From CAJCIT01 sp963771305 (GTDB lineage Bacteria > Acidobacteriota > Terriglobia > Bryobacterales > Bryobacteraceae), in the NCBI GenBank assembly GCA_963771305.1, contig CAVYTS010000033.1, positions 372,001-436,000 of the forward strand: a DNA stretch of 64,000 nucleotides. The letters run 5' to 3'. The notes below the pieces were generated by a model. The model ran no database searches. It was given only the letters and a program-made list of their open reading frames with translations, and was not told where the DNA came from. This document shows positions 9,216-17,752 of the stretch, in pieces (the first letter of the stretch is position 1; each line of letters starts with the position of its first letter). The position numbers and the translations under genes were made by a program.

Positions 9216-10356
9216 CGGTGGACCTCCTGGGCTGCCACCGGCTTCTCTGCCGGCGCACGCCAACTCGCCCAGTACTCCGTCCATTCCACCCGCTTGCCGT
9301 TCGGCAAGACGTGAATGGGATTCAGGCCATCCAGCATCACGGCGTATTCGTCGGTCCGCGTCTTCTTGAGCTTGATTGGCCAGTGCCTTGGGATGAGGTC
9401 CGTGGTGAATCCCGCGGGGGTGCAACGTGGCCATGCCGGCCTTGATGTTGTCCTTACTGAAGAAATCGCCGTCGTGGTAGAAGAGAAACTCATCGTAGTC
9501 GGTGTTGCGATGGAAGAACGGCACGCGCAAGGCGTCCGCATCTTCTTCGAGCGGCCTTGGCAAGAAACTGCAAACCACCGCTCCCTTGGTCACAAAGGTT
9601 GTGTGGGCGCTGGGCGGGAGGTGGGCGCGATGGCTCATCACCGGCCGGATGTCGCGTACGTTGATCTTCCAAACAGTCAGATCGCCTTTCCAACCCACTA
9701 CATCGAGGGGATTGAACGGATAGAAGACCTTGGAAAACTCGTTCTCAACACTTAATCCGGACTTCCCATTCGCGGGTGTTACTTTCCTCCAATATCGGCG
9801 CTGGCTCGGGGGTCACGATGACAGCGGGGTCGTATAACGCATGCTGGCCCAGCAGTCCTTTCTCGGGCTGTTCGAATTCGGCCTGCGATTCGATGATCAG
9901 GAAGAAGTTGTCCGTCGTGCGCGGTACCAGCCGGTATGTCACGGCACGGGGGATGTTAATGTAATCGCCCTTTTCGAACTCCAGCGGACCGAAATCCGTT
10001 TCGATCGTGCCTTCGCCCCGGTGCACAAAGAACAACTCATCCCCGTCTGCATTCCGAAAGTGAAAGGGCATTGGCTGCGAGCGGCGGGACACGCTGAGGA
10101 CGACGTCCTGATTTCCCAGAAAGGCAGCCGCCGCGCCGTCCGGATCCCGTTGATCCGACGGTTCGAGCTGGTTCAAATCGAAGCAGTGCGGCCGGAGATC
10201 TCCTTCGAAACGCGTCCAGCCGGTGGGTGGATGCGCGTGATAGAGATGCGCGGACTTCCCGAAAAAACCGCGTCTCCCGTGCTCTTCTTCATACGTCCCG
10301 GCCGGCAAACCGACATGGGCTTGTTGGGCAACTTGGCCCTTCTTAAGGGGATACAT
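9212..10356 (-). pseudogene. hmgA: Homogentisate 1,2-dioxygenase, two frameshifts
   Basis: Joined across two single-base shifts, this gives about 381 aa of a homogentisate 1,2-dioxygenase, the iron enzyme that opens homogentisate to maleylacetoacetate. From the ATG at 10356 the order is YPLKKGQVAQQAHVGLPAGT, the cupin part HFRNADGDELFFVHRGEGTI, then a stop at 9745 caused by one extra base (AAG-T-GTTGAG). The next frame gives SKVFYPFNPLDVVGWKGDLT and the metal-site region PFFHRNTDYDEFLFYHDGDF and GIHHGPHP. A second shift near 9370 restores LKKTRTDEYAVMLDGLNP and the C-terminus. All conserved parts are present, so errors in the assembly are as likely as true inactivation. The frame is open upstream to 10560, but that would overlap the divergent gene. 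Confidence 0.88.
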
Positions 10357-10466
10357 ACCTTCAGGATAGTCCGGGTTCGCCGGGTCGAGCCAGGGCCGAT
10401 TGAACTCTTCGGGTTTGTTCGCCACGTTGTCTTGGCAAATCCCTTGGTTTCTGAAATCATGGCAGC

Positions 10467-10847
10467 ATGCACCAACATTCGACCAAGCGGTTGATTCTGG
10501 CAGTCCTCGCCCTGTTCGCGGCTGCCTTCGCTCTACAGGCAAAAGATGATTCGAAGCCACTGGTGGGCAAATGGAACATGGTGTCCGTCACGCCCGATGG
10601 CGAAAGCTTGAAGTGGGTTCTGATCATCAAGGAAGTGGATGGCAAGCTGACGGGCGCGCTCGCCACCGAAGACGGCGAAGCCAGCACCAAGGACTTTTCG
10701 TTCGCCGACGGCATGGTTAAGTTTCAAGCGCCGTATCAGGGCGAGTACTACGAGGTTGAACTGAAGTTTGCGGACGGACAGCTGAACGGAACGTGGTCCA
10801 ACGGCAGCGACTCGGGCAAGACCACCGGAACGAAGGCCGAAGGCTAG
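10467..10847 (+). CDS. Small secreted lipocalin-like protein
   Basis: 126 aa with an N-terminal signal peptide (LILAVLALFAAAFALQA). The mature ~100 residues are a small beta-barrel-like domain starting KPLVGKWNMVSVTPDGE and including GKLTGALATEDGE, VKFQAPYQGEYYEVELKF and LNGTWSNGSDSG. This pattern (short strands, Gly-Lys-Trp start) resembles small exported Acidobacteriota proteins, though I cannot assign a named family with certainty. It is divergent from hmgA. No Shine-Dalgarno of note precedes the ATG. Confidence 0.75.
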   Translation: MHQHSTKRLILAVLALFAAAFALQAKDDSKPLVGKWNMVSVTPDGESLKWVLIIKEVDGKLTGALATEDGEASTKDFSFADGMVKFQAPYQGEYYEVELKFADGQLNGTWSNGSDSGKTTGTKAEG

Positions 10848-10894
10848 AGCGCCGTCATGCTTTGTTGCTTCGGCGCCTACGAATAGGCCTAAGC

Positions 10895-11056
10895 TTAGGA
10901 TCGCTGCCACCAAGCGCCGCCAGGCGTCTCGAAGCATCGCGCAATCAAGGCTTTCAGGCCGGCGGTTAGCAGTGCTGTTAATTCCTGAATGCCGGTAACT
11001 TGCCGGGCCCGTTCCAGTAAGTTCTCGTCCAGAATCAGTAAAGTCTTGACGCGCAT
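10895..11056 (-). CDS. VapB-family antitoxin, orphan
   Basis: A 53-residue open frame from an ATG at 11056 to a TAA at 10895. It begins MRVKTLLILDENLLERA and continues TGIQELTALLTAGLKALIAR. This is the VapB ribbon-helix-helix antitoxin pattern (short strand, then two helices, with a T-x-L-x-x-x-L-x-A-L-I-A-R second helix). VapB antitoxins bind their own promoter and neutralise a PIN-domain RNase, VapC. No PIN-domain gene lies on either side: the next genes are a permease and a small secreted protein. The C-terminal toxin-binding tail is short and unusual (CFETPGGAWWQRS), so this may be a relic or an antitoxin acting on a distant toxin. Confidence 0.7.
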   Translation of the reverse strand: MRVKTLLILDENLLERARQVTGIQELTALLTAGLKALIARCFETPGGAWWQRS

Positions 11057-11113
11057 CGTTAGCCTCGTTAATTCATACCGTCAGAAAGCGTTTCTCGGCT
11101 CAGCTCATCGATC

Positions 11114-12370
11114 CTACTCATACCGCAAACAAACAATAGGGTCCAGGTTGGCGGCCCGGTTTGCCGGATAGTATCCAAAGAAGACACCCACGCCAATGGA
11201 CATTCCAACTCCCAGCGCCATCCATAGAGTCGAGACGGTTGCCGGCACCGATGCAAACAAGGACCTCACAATGAACGCAATAATGGCGCCCAGAATGATA
11301 CCGATGAGGCCACCCACCATGGTGAGTGTCACCGCCTCCACCAGGAACTGCAAACGTATGTCTGATTTTCTGGCACCGATCGCCTTCCGCACGCCGATCT
11401 CGCCGGTCCGTTCCGTGACGGATATCAACATGATGTTCATAACGCCAATCCCGCCCACCAGCAGTCCAATGGAGCTGATGATGCCGGTGAGCAACACCAG
11501 AGCCCCGGTGAGCTGATTCCAGAGATTGGTCAGAAAATCCGGTGAGATCATCTCGAAATCATCGGGCTTCGAAGGGGGCACTTTACGCAGGCGGCGCATA
11601 GCTGCGGCCACTTCGTCTTTGGCTTTGTCGAGAGTCGACCAGCGCGCCACGGTGAAGGCGATGAACAGCTCCTTAGTTTTTGGATTCTGTTTGTGAAAGT
11701 TGCTGAATGGGATGATCGCGAACTGATCCACACCACCCCCGCCGAAAAGCCCCGGATCATGGACGAAAACCCCAATCACCTCGTAGATCAGCCCATTGAT
11801 CCTTACCATCTTTCCCAGCGGATCGGTGTCGGGAAAGAGTGAATCCGACAGATTGTGCCCCAGGACAACGACCGCAGCGGTGTGTTCCTCGTCGTAACGC
11901 GAGATGAACCGGCCACGTTCGACGCTGAACAAGGGAATAGAATCCGCAAAACTGGGTTCTACCCCGCGGAGGAATATTCGTTCCAGGCGCTTGCCGCCGT
12001 ACGAAATGGAGTTGGTATCGCCCATGAAGAACGCCCGAGTTCCAAAGACCGAAGCAGCCTCAAGCGACGGGCACGTCTCCTTCAGAAAGGCCGCATCACC
12101 GGGTCCAATGTATTTCCGGACACGGATCTTATCCGGCAGCCTATCGGGCGGCGTGCCAAACGGTATGCGCGAAACGTAATACGTGCGAGAGCCGAACGAC
12201 TCGACCTTAGCGGCGATGTATTGGTTGAGGCCGGTAATGATCGCTGCCACCGAAATCACCGAGGTCACGCCGATCACAATCCCGAGAATGGTCAGTGCCG
12301 ACCGGCCCTTGTTGGCGCGTAGCGTGTCCCAAGCGACCGAAAAATTCTCGAGAATTTCGCTCCTGGTCAT
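11114..12370 (-). CDS. MacB/FtsX-type ABC transporter permease
   Basis: 418 aa. A first transmembrane helix near residues 25-50 (LTILGIVIGVTSVISVAAII) is followed by a large MacB-type periplasmic domain (about 55-275) and three C-terminal helices of the FtsX domain, with the signature GGIGVMNIMLISVTERTGEIGVRKAIGA. The protein ends in YYPANRAANLDPIVCLRYE, as is usual. Such permeases work with a separate ATPase and often an outer-membrane partner in export or mechanotransmission. No ATPase gene is beside it. It starts 18 bp after the next permease gene on the same strand, with a GGAGACAGGA sequence before the ATG, so the two are probably one transcript. Confidence 0.92.
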   Translation of the reverse strand: MTRSEILENFSVAWDTLRANKGRSALTILGIVIGVTSVISVAAIITGLNQYIAAKVESFGSRTYYVSRIPFGTPPDRLPDKIRVRKYIGPGDAAFLKETCPSLEAASVFGTRAFFMGDTNSISYGGKRLERIFLRGVEPSFADSIPLFSVERGRFISRYDEEHTAAVVVLGHNLSDSLFPDTDPLGKMVRINGLIYEVIGVFVHDPGLFGGGGVDQFAIIPFSNFHKQNPKTKELFIAFTVARWSTLDKAKDEVAAAMRRLRKVPPSKPDDFEMISPDFLTNLWNQLTGALVLLTGIISSIGLLVGGIGVMNIMLISVTERTGEIGVRKAIGARKSDIRLQFLVEAVTLTMVGGLIGIILGAIIAFIVRSLFASVPATVSTLWMALGVGMSIGVGVFFGYYPANRAANLDPIVCLRYE

Positions 12371-12388
12371 GAGTTCCTGTCTCCGGGT

Positions 12389-13615
12389 CTAATCACTGCG
12401 CAGCGCCACTACCGGATCCAATTTCGCCGCGCGCGTTGCCGGGTAGATGCCGAAGAACAGGCCAATTACCGAACTCAGAACAACCCCCAGCACCGCAACC
12501 CAGGTTTGCACTGCCGCCGGAAATGAAGTGAACGTATTCAGCAGCGTCGCAATCCCAAATCCGGCCGCGATCCCGATGATGCCACCGATCACGCACTGCA
12601 TCACACTCTCCGCCAGAAACTGCCGCATGATGTCGGTCTTCGTAGCGCCCAACGCGCGGCGCACGCCAATCTCCTTGGTCCGTTCCGTGACACTCACCAG
12701 CATCACATTCATGATGACGATGCCGCCGACGACGGCCGAGACGCCGCTCACCATCAAGAACACCGAGAAAAACGCGCTGCTGATGCTCTTCCAGAGGCTG
12801 ATGTAGCTATCTTTCGTTCCAATGAAGAAATCTTCGTCCTTGCCGGGCAGAATGTGACGGCGGGCCGACAAAACCTGGCGGGCCTCATCCTGCGCCAGTT
12901 CGAACGCCTCGTTGCCCGCACTCGCCTTCACGTTAATCGTCAGACTGTTGCGCATCCCTTCGATGTGCAGGTACGTGGTGATGGGAATCACGACGAAATT
13001 GTCCTGGTCCTGCCCCAGCACGGAGCCCAACTTCTCAAACGTCCCGATAATCTCAAACTCTTCATTGTCCACCCGGATGGATTTCCCAAGCGGCGAAACT
13101 CCGCCAAAGACATTCTGCACAATCGTGTCACCCACCACACAGACGTGGGAGGCACGTGTGTCTTCCGACTCCGTAAAGTAGCGCCCAGTCACTACGTTTC
13201 GCGTGTCGATGTTGACCATGTTAGGGGTCTGCCCGTTCAGGGATACGGCCTCCACTTCCTTGTTTTCGGCACGCGCGTGCACTTGCGTACTCACTGAAGC
13301 GCCAACCAGTTCACAGTGGGGACAACGCTCGATGACGGCACGCATGTCCTCGATCGTGACGTCCTTGTACCGTAGGGCCTTGATCACGATGTCGAAATTG
13401 GTCGCGGCAAACGGTGTTTTAGCGAGCTGGAAAACGTTCGTTCCCAGGTTCGCGATTTTGTTCTCGACGTAGGAATTGGCGCCTTGAACGATCGTCATGA
13501 CCGTGATCAACGTAGCAACCCCCATGGTCAGGCCAAGGATGGTCAGCACTGCACGCAGCTTGTGTGCCCTTAGCGCCGCAAGGCTTTCGCTGAGGTTGTC
13601 GGCCATCAGGAGCAT
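12389..13615 (-). CDS. MacB/FtsX-type ABC transporter permease
   Basis: 408 aa (an alternative ATG lies 9 bp further in, at 13606). Same architecture as its downstream partner: N-terminal helix (LRAVLTILGLTMGVATLITVM), periplasmic MacB domain with a CPHCE pair of cysteines around residue 96, then FtsX helices with GGIVIMNVMLVSVTERTKEIGVRRALGA and a C-terminus FFGIYPATRAAKLDPVVALRSD. The two probably form a heterodimeric permease. No ATP-binding protein is encoded nearby, so the energy-supplying subunit must come from elsewhere. tyrS lies 104 bp upstream on the same strand. Confidence 0.92.
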   Translation of the reverse strand: MLLMADNLSESLAALRAHKLRAVLTILGLTMGVATLITVMTIVQGANSYVENKIANLGTNVFQLAKTPFAATNFDIVIKALRYKDVTIEDMRAVIERCPHCELVGASVSTQVHARAENKEVEAVSLNGQTPNMVNIDTRNVVTGRYFTESEDTRASHVCVVGDTIVQNVFGGVSPLGKSIRVDNEEFEIIGTFEKLGSVLGQDQDNFVVIPITTYLHIEGMRNSLTINVKASAGNEAFELAQDEARQVLSARRHILPGKDEDFFIGTKDSYISLWKSISSAFFSVFLMVSGVSAVVGGIVIMNVMLVSVTERTKEIGVRRALGATKTDIMRQFLAESVMQCVIGGIIGIAAGFGIATLLNTFTSFPAAVQTWVAVLGVVLSSVIGLFFGIYPATRAAKLDPVVALRSD

Positions 13616-13719
13616 TTTGTTTTTCGCATCGTTGCGCGCGTCAGATTAAATAGACCACACTAAGGGACGTTGCTCATACCAGCACCGAACCGCGCGCGTG
13701 AGCAAGCGGACTCCTTCAC

Positions 13720-14952
13720 TTAGCTAATCCGGACGCGCTTCCATTTCTTGCCGACCCGAATGACGAGCAGACCGCTCTCGTCGGGCAGAAAACGATGTTT
13801 CGAGATCACGCCGTTGATTTCCACCGCACCTGCCTCAATCTTGCGGACTGCATCGCTGACGCTATCGGCTAATCCAATCTTCGCAATCAATTTGTCGACG
13901 CGTATACCTTTTTCAGTCCGCGCCTCAGCCGGCAGATCAACCGTCTCCGTGTCGGCTGGCTCCAGACCCTGACGAACCTCACGGTCGAAAGCCTCCGAGG
14001 CCGCGGCCGCCTCCGCCTCAGAATGGAAATCGGTCACAAGACGCCGCCCGAGCGTCATCTTCACTTCCATCGGATCGCGCTCACCGGACTGAACGGACTG
14101 GCGTAATGCCGTAATCTCATCCAGTTGCAGATCGGTCAACAACTCGTAGTAGCGGTACATCAGGTCGTCGCTGAGCCGCATCACTTTGCTGAACATGACC
14201 TTGGGGGCCTCGGTAATGCCGATGTAATTGCCCTTCGACTTCGACATCTTTTCGATGCCGTCGAGCCCTTCCAGGATCGGCACGGTCGCGACAATCTGTG
14301 AAGGTTGGCCATAATCGCGCTGCAACTCACGGCCTACAAGCAAGTTGAATTTCTGGTCAGTGCCGCCCATCTCGACATCGCATTTCAGCGCCACTGAGTC
14401 GAATCCCTGGGCCAGCGGGTAGAGCAGTTCGTGCATGGAAATCGGGATGCCCTCTTTCAGTCGGTTGGAAAACTCGTCGCGTTCCAGCACTCGAGCCAGG
14501 GTGTACTTGGAACACAGCTTCACGATGTCCTGGTACTGCAACGGCTCCAGCCACTCGCTATTGAACCGGACTTCCGTTTTCGCCGGATCGAGAATCTTGA
14601 ACACCTGCGTCTTATAGGTCTCGGCGTTCTGGTTGATCTCGTCGCGCGTCATGGGCGGCCGGGTAATGTTCCGGCCGGTGGGATCGCCGATCAAGCCGGT
14701 CATGTCGCCGATTAGAAAAATGACCTGATGCCCGAGGTCCTGGAAATGCTTCAGCTTGCGGATCAACACAGTGTGCCCTAGATGCAGGTCGGGCGCGGTG
14801 GGATCGAAGCCCGCCTTCACGCGGATCGGCCGGCCCTTTTTGGCCGAGGCGGTCAGGCGTTCGCGCAGATCTTCTTCACGAATGAGCTCGGCCAGCCCCT
14901 TCTTCAGGTAGGTAAGTTGTTGCTCAACGGGGGGAAAGCTCACGTTTCCCAT
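13720..14952 (-). CDS. tyrS: Tyrosyl-tRNA synthetase
   Basis: 410 aa from the ATG at 14952 (MGNVSFPPVEQQL); the open frame reaches 15036, but those residues are not family-like. It charges tRNA-Tyr with tyrosine. Class I signatures are both visible: HLGH in GFDPTAPDLHLGHTVLIRKL, and KMSKS in GIEKMSKSKGNYIG. The C-terminal S4 RNA-binding domain follows (IRVDKLIAKIGLADSVSDAV, EINGVISKHRFLPDESG). Length and the HLGH variant fit the TyrZ-like branch. The frame is intact. Confidence 0.97.
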   Translation of the reverse strand: MGNVSFPPVEQQLTYLKKGLAELIREEDLRERLTASAKKGRPIRVKAGFDPTAPDLHLGHTVLIRKLKHFQDLGHQVIFLIGDMTGLIGDPTGRNITRPPMTRDEINQNAETYKTQVFKILDPAKTEVRFNSEWLEPLQYQDIVKLCSKYTLARVLERDEFSNRLKEGIPISMHELLYPLAQGFDSVALKCDVEMGGTDQKFNLLVGRELQRDYGQPSQIVATVPILEGLDGIEKMSKSKGNYIGITEAPKVMFSKVMRLSDDLMYRYYELLTDLQLDEITALRQSVQSGERDPMEVKMTLGRRLVTDFHSEAEAAAASEAFDREVRQGLEPADTETVDLPAEARTEKGIRVDKLIAKIGLADSVSDAVRKIEAGAVEINGVISKHRFLPDESGLLVIRVGKKWKRVRIS

Positions 14953-15017
14953 TGTAGAGAATGGGTTGCTCGTCCCCATGAACCTCCACCGGATTCGAAG
15001 CCTTAAGGAGCACACCC

Positions 15018-15339
15018 ATGACACTGAATGCACCAAATCCGGTCATCGAGATCGGGGTGTTGGCGTCCACCGCCGCAACCGATGCGGTCTACGCGCTTTT
15101 TACCGCAGCTGTGGCCGCGCGTCGCAGAGGGGTCTCAGCAAGTTGGAGCAGCATCTGGTATCTGCTTTCCGCGTTCGCTGTCATCAGCTACACGGGCAAT
15201 CCTATTACTTTGCATTCGCAGCCGCGGGATCATGGCTCGGGCGGTTGGAGCCGTGACGTGGCTTGGAAGGGCAGATTTTAAAAGTGCATCGGCAGGGCTC
15301 AGTACGGGCGATGATTCCAGGCCATCATCCTTACATTAA
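15018..15339 (+). pseudogene. Small membrane protein, frameshifted
   Basis: AAGGAG lies 8 bp upstream of the ATG at 15018. The first frame gives a membrane-like sequence (ATDAVYALFTAAVAARRRG, SIWYLLSAFAVISYTGN). Near 15200 the sensible frame switches by one base to YYFAFAAAGSWLG, and near 15240 a third frame gives AVTWLGRADFKSA to a stop at 15339. Put together this is a 100-residue protein with two or three hydrophobic helices. I do not know its function. It is either a decayed gene or one affected by two base-calling errors. Confidence 0.5.
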
Positions 15340-15360
15340 GGCCCGAGCGGAAGCATCGCT
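15325..15360. repeat. Dispersed ~36-bp repeat, copy A
   Basis: Begins TCATCCTTACATTAAGGCCC. A second copy at 51654-51689 begins TCATCCTTACACTAGGGCCC. Over the first 29 bases there are five differences, all transitions, and four of them are at a spacing of multiples of three. The function is unknown; it may be part of a short dispersed element or of a decayed gene family. Confidence 0.5.
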
Positions 15361-15384
15361 CGGTCTGATAGGTCCCATTCGGCG

Positions 15385-15800
15385 TTGCGCTATAGTCGCC
15401 TTCGGCCAAAGCGCGTGTTGGTAGCCGATGAACCCGTGTGCCCGTTAGCTGCGCCGTTTGCAGGCATGGCAAAATTGCCCCCGCTGCCGAATGATACCAG
15501 CGGGGAGCAACCCCTGAACGACTTCCAGTTTGTCACTATAAACCTGTCGCCTAACTCGGCGCTGAACCTGGCGAGAGTCCGTTTTGGCTATTCCGAGAAT
15601 GGCCACCCCTCGCTTTTTTACTGCACTACGCGCCACGAGAGCTGTTCGACCACCACAAATTCATCGATGCCCTTGCCTACGAGAGCGAAAGACCCGGTTG
15701 GCAGAGATGTTCGGCTGGCTGCACAATTCAAGTTCCTGCTCTTCCCGGTCGGGTGTTGTATTACGCTATCGACCGGAAGCAGAAGCCATCGTCAAACTGA
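15385..15800 (+). pseudogene. C-terminal fragment of a surface protein, frameshifted
   Basis: From 15385 one frame reads NDFQFVTINLSPNSALNLAR and VRFGYSENGHPSLFYCTTRH. At about 15650 the sensible frame changes, and the second frame continues KFIDALAYESERPGW, CSAGCTIQVPALPGRVLYY and AIDRKQKPSSN to a TGA at 15800. This looks like the C-terminal beta domain with paired cysteines (YCTTRHESC, CSAGC) that I associate with large secreted Acidobacteriota proteins; that family link is from memory and not certain. The N-terminal part of such a protein is absent, so this is a remnant. The remaining 184 bp before the desaturase gene show nothing. Confidence 0.45.
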
Positions 15801-15984
15801 GGAACGCAGCTCCGGGATAAACATGCCAGGCAGTAGATAGTGCGGCCATCGCCACCGTTCCCGCAGCACCTTGCTAACGCGATTCCCGTTGTCAGGCCGG
15901 TTTCGTCACTGGTCTGCCAAACGAGATTGGAAATTCCTGACTGGTAATAAACGCAATCGCGCCGCGTACCTGAACCCAGGCGTC

Positions 15985-17247
15985 TCAGGCCAGAATGCGC
16001 CTTGCAGGCCTGATCCTCTGTGCTAGCAAAGCCAACTTCTCGTCGTGATTCATGGGTTCCCACGGAACAAGTTTCTCGGCAAGCACGTCCATTCTGCGCA
16101 GGAGAGTCAACTCGATGAAAAGCCCAAGAAAATCCAAGTCCCGAAAGACTAGGGAGCCGGAGGCTCTCATCTTGTCGCGAATTCGCTCGAGATGGGCTGG
16201 CATCTCGGTCCAGTGCAGGCCTGATCGGTGATGATGACAGAGGTGGTAGCCTTCGTTCATGAAGTTCACATCATCCAAGACGGTCACTGTATTTACAAAA
16301 TAATCCTCGGGGTGTTCCGGGTCGCAGAAGGCGTGCTGAACCCATGCGGTCATTGCCATGATGAAGTTCATGAAAAGAAGAGGGACTAGCACGAAGACAA
16401 TCCCAACTCTCCAGTCGTAAATAAATACCGCTCCGAAATAGACGCAGTACCGCGTTATTCCCCAAAACATTCGTTTTCGGTTCTGTTCCTCGCCTTTAGC
16501 TCTAAAGTAGGCGTACGGCGCAAGCCCCACGGCTGTCCAAATGTTGTCTGATAGATACCAGAAGAAATCCAGTGGGCTGCTTCGATCGTAGCCACTGGAG
16601 GAGACATTATCGTCGGGTCCACCGTTTTCCTTATGGTGCAGACGGACATGAGCCGTTCGACCCAGTTCTGGAAGGTCCCCATACAAATATCCGAGAAAGA
16701 ATTCCACATAGCGCCCGAGGATTTTATTGTATTTTCCTGAGAAGTACCCATGGGGCCGGTGCGCCTCCATGTGTTTGGCGCTGAACATCCTCACGGAGCG
16801 CTGAAATTTAAGACCGCAGAGAGAAAGATAGAAAGCGATCGCCAGCAGAAGTCGAGGTTTCCCTAAAACGAGCTGGATCACGAAAACTGGCACAGCAGTC
16901 AGCGTGAGAGAGACCATGATCCGTAACGCTGGTGTGTCTCGCGGGTCTCGCAGAACTTTTTGGCCCAAGCGATAGATGAACCGGTCGTAAGCTTGGGAGA
17001 GAAATTGATAGGTGTCTCGAAGGGGACGAACCCTCCCGAGAAGCTTGGCCACACCATAGCATCCAAAGGAAAGCGCGCCTACGAGCGATATGGCAGTGAT
17101 ACTACCTATAGCAACGAGTACGGCTAACGACCGAACGACAAGTTCGAGTATTGATCGAGGCCCGATCTGCCGGAAATACGTCTTTGAACGAGTGTCTTCT
17201 CGCACGTCGTTCAAATCCGCTGCCGTTAACTTGCCTACGAATTGCAC
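15985..17247 (-). CDS. Membrane fatty acid desaturase-like protein
   Basis: 420 aa. It has the three histidine clusters of diiron membrane desaturases: HMEAHRPHG (residues 159-167), HVRLHHKE (200-207) and HLCHHH (335-340), with an extra His in WVQHAF (305). Hydrophobic segments lie near 35-70, 108-145 and 265-305. Enzymes of this type insert double bonds into acyl chains in the membrane, or hydroxylate related lipids; the exact substrate is not visible. It lies alone, and the ISKra4-like element is inserted 44 bp upstream of its ATG, so the insertion may have altered its promoter. Confidence 0.85.
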   Translation of the reverse strand: MQFVGKLTAADLNDVREDTRSKTYFRQIGPRSILELVVRSLAVLVAIGSITAISLVGALSFGCYGVAKLLGRVRPLRDTYQFLSQAYDRFIYRLGQKVLRDPRDTPALRIMVSLTLTAVPVFVIQLVLGKPRLLLAIAFYLSLCGLKFQRSVRMFSAKHMEAHRPHGYFSGKYNKILGRYVEFFLGYLYGDLPELGRTAHVRLHHKENGGPDDNVSSSGYDRSSPLDFFWYLSDNIWTAVGLAPYAYFRAKGEEQNRKRMFWGITRYCVYFGAVFIYDWRVGIVFVLVPLLFMNFIMAMTAWVQHAFCDPEHPEDYFVNTVTVLDDVNFMNEGYHLCHHHRSGLHWTEMPAHLERIRDKMRASGSLVFRDLDFLGLFIELTLLRRMDVLAEKLVPWEPMNHDEKLALLAQRIRPARRILA

Positions 17248-17290
17248 GTGCGTTCATTGTACTAATTGAGTGGCTTTGTCAGGTATCGCG

Positions 17291-17320
17291 CTGCAAGAGG
17301 GGTGCTTAACCGTTTTGGGG
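17291..17320. repeat. Left end of ISKra4-like element: target duplication plus inverted repeat
   Basis: CTGCAAGAG (17291-17299) is repeated exactly at 20204-20212 and is the target-site duplication. The 21-bp inverted repeat (17300-17320, GGGTGCTTAACC through TTTTGGGG) matches the reverse complement of 20183-20203 without mismatch. The boundary is uncertain by one base, since both sides allow a 9- or 10-bp shared end. Confidence 0.95.
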
Positions 17321-17729
17321 ACTGCGACCAGGCACCATACTGTAAGCCTCTGCTGGGTCCAAACTACTGCGCACGGTGATTTCTAGTTGGGTCAGGATGG
17401 GATGGGCGCGGCGGGGTAGATGAGAGCGGAGCCTAGCACAAGCTTCCGGCAGTTGATCGAGCGCTGCCAGAGTATCGCGGAGCATGGCGTGGAGATCCAG
17501 GCTGGTGGGAGGTTGGTCCAAGGCCCAGAGAGCCTCCACATAATCGGCATCCAGTTCAAACAACTGGCCTATCAGGCGTTGGGGGATTTCTGCGGGCGAA
17601 AGTCCATCCGATCTAGGGCACGGAATAGAGCCAACAGATCGAGCCGGGCTTGCTCCAAGCGCGCTCGGAGGTCGACCGGGATTTCCGCCGTGGAACGGCG
17701 AGCCATAGCCCGAGCATGGCGCATCGCAT
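17306..17729 (-). pseudogene. Accessory protein of the ISKra4-like element, frameshifted
   Basis: From an ATG at about 17729 the frame reads MARRSTAEIPVDLRARLEQA and RLDLLALFRALDRMD, then shifts near 17600 (one base missing at ATGGAC-TTTCG). The next frame gives LSPAEIPQRLIGQLFELDAD, YVEALWALDQPP and ends with PGRSPQNG at a TAA at 17306, inside the left inverted repeat. The restored protein is about 140 aa and helical. It follows the transposase by about 25 bp and seems a regular part of the element. No function is known to me; a regulator or targeting helper is only a guess. Confidence 0.6.
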
Positions 17730-17752
17730 AGCCGAGGTCAACGGGTTGAGGA

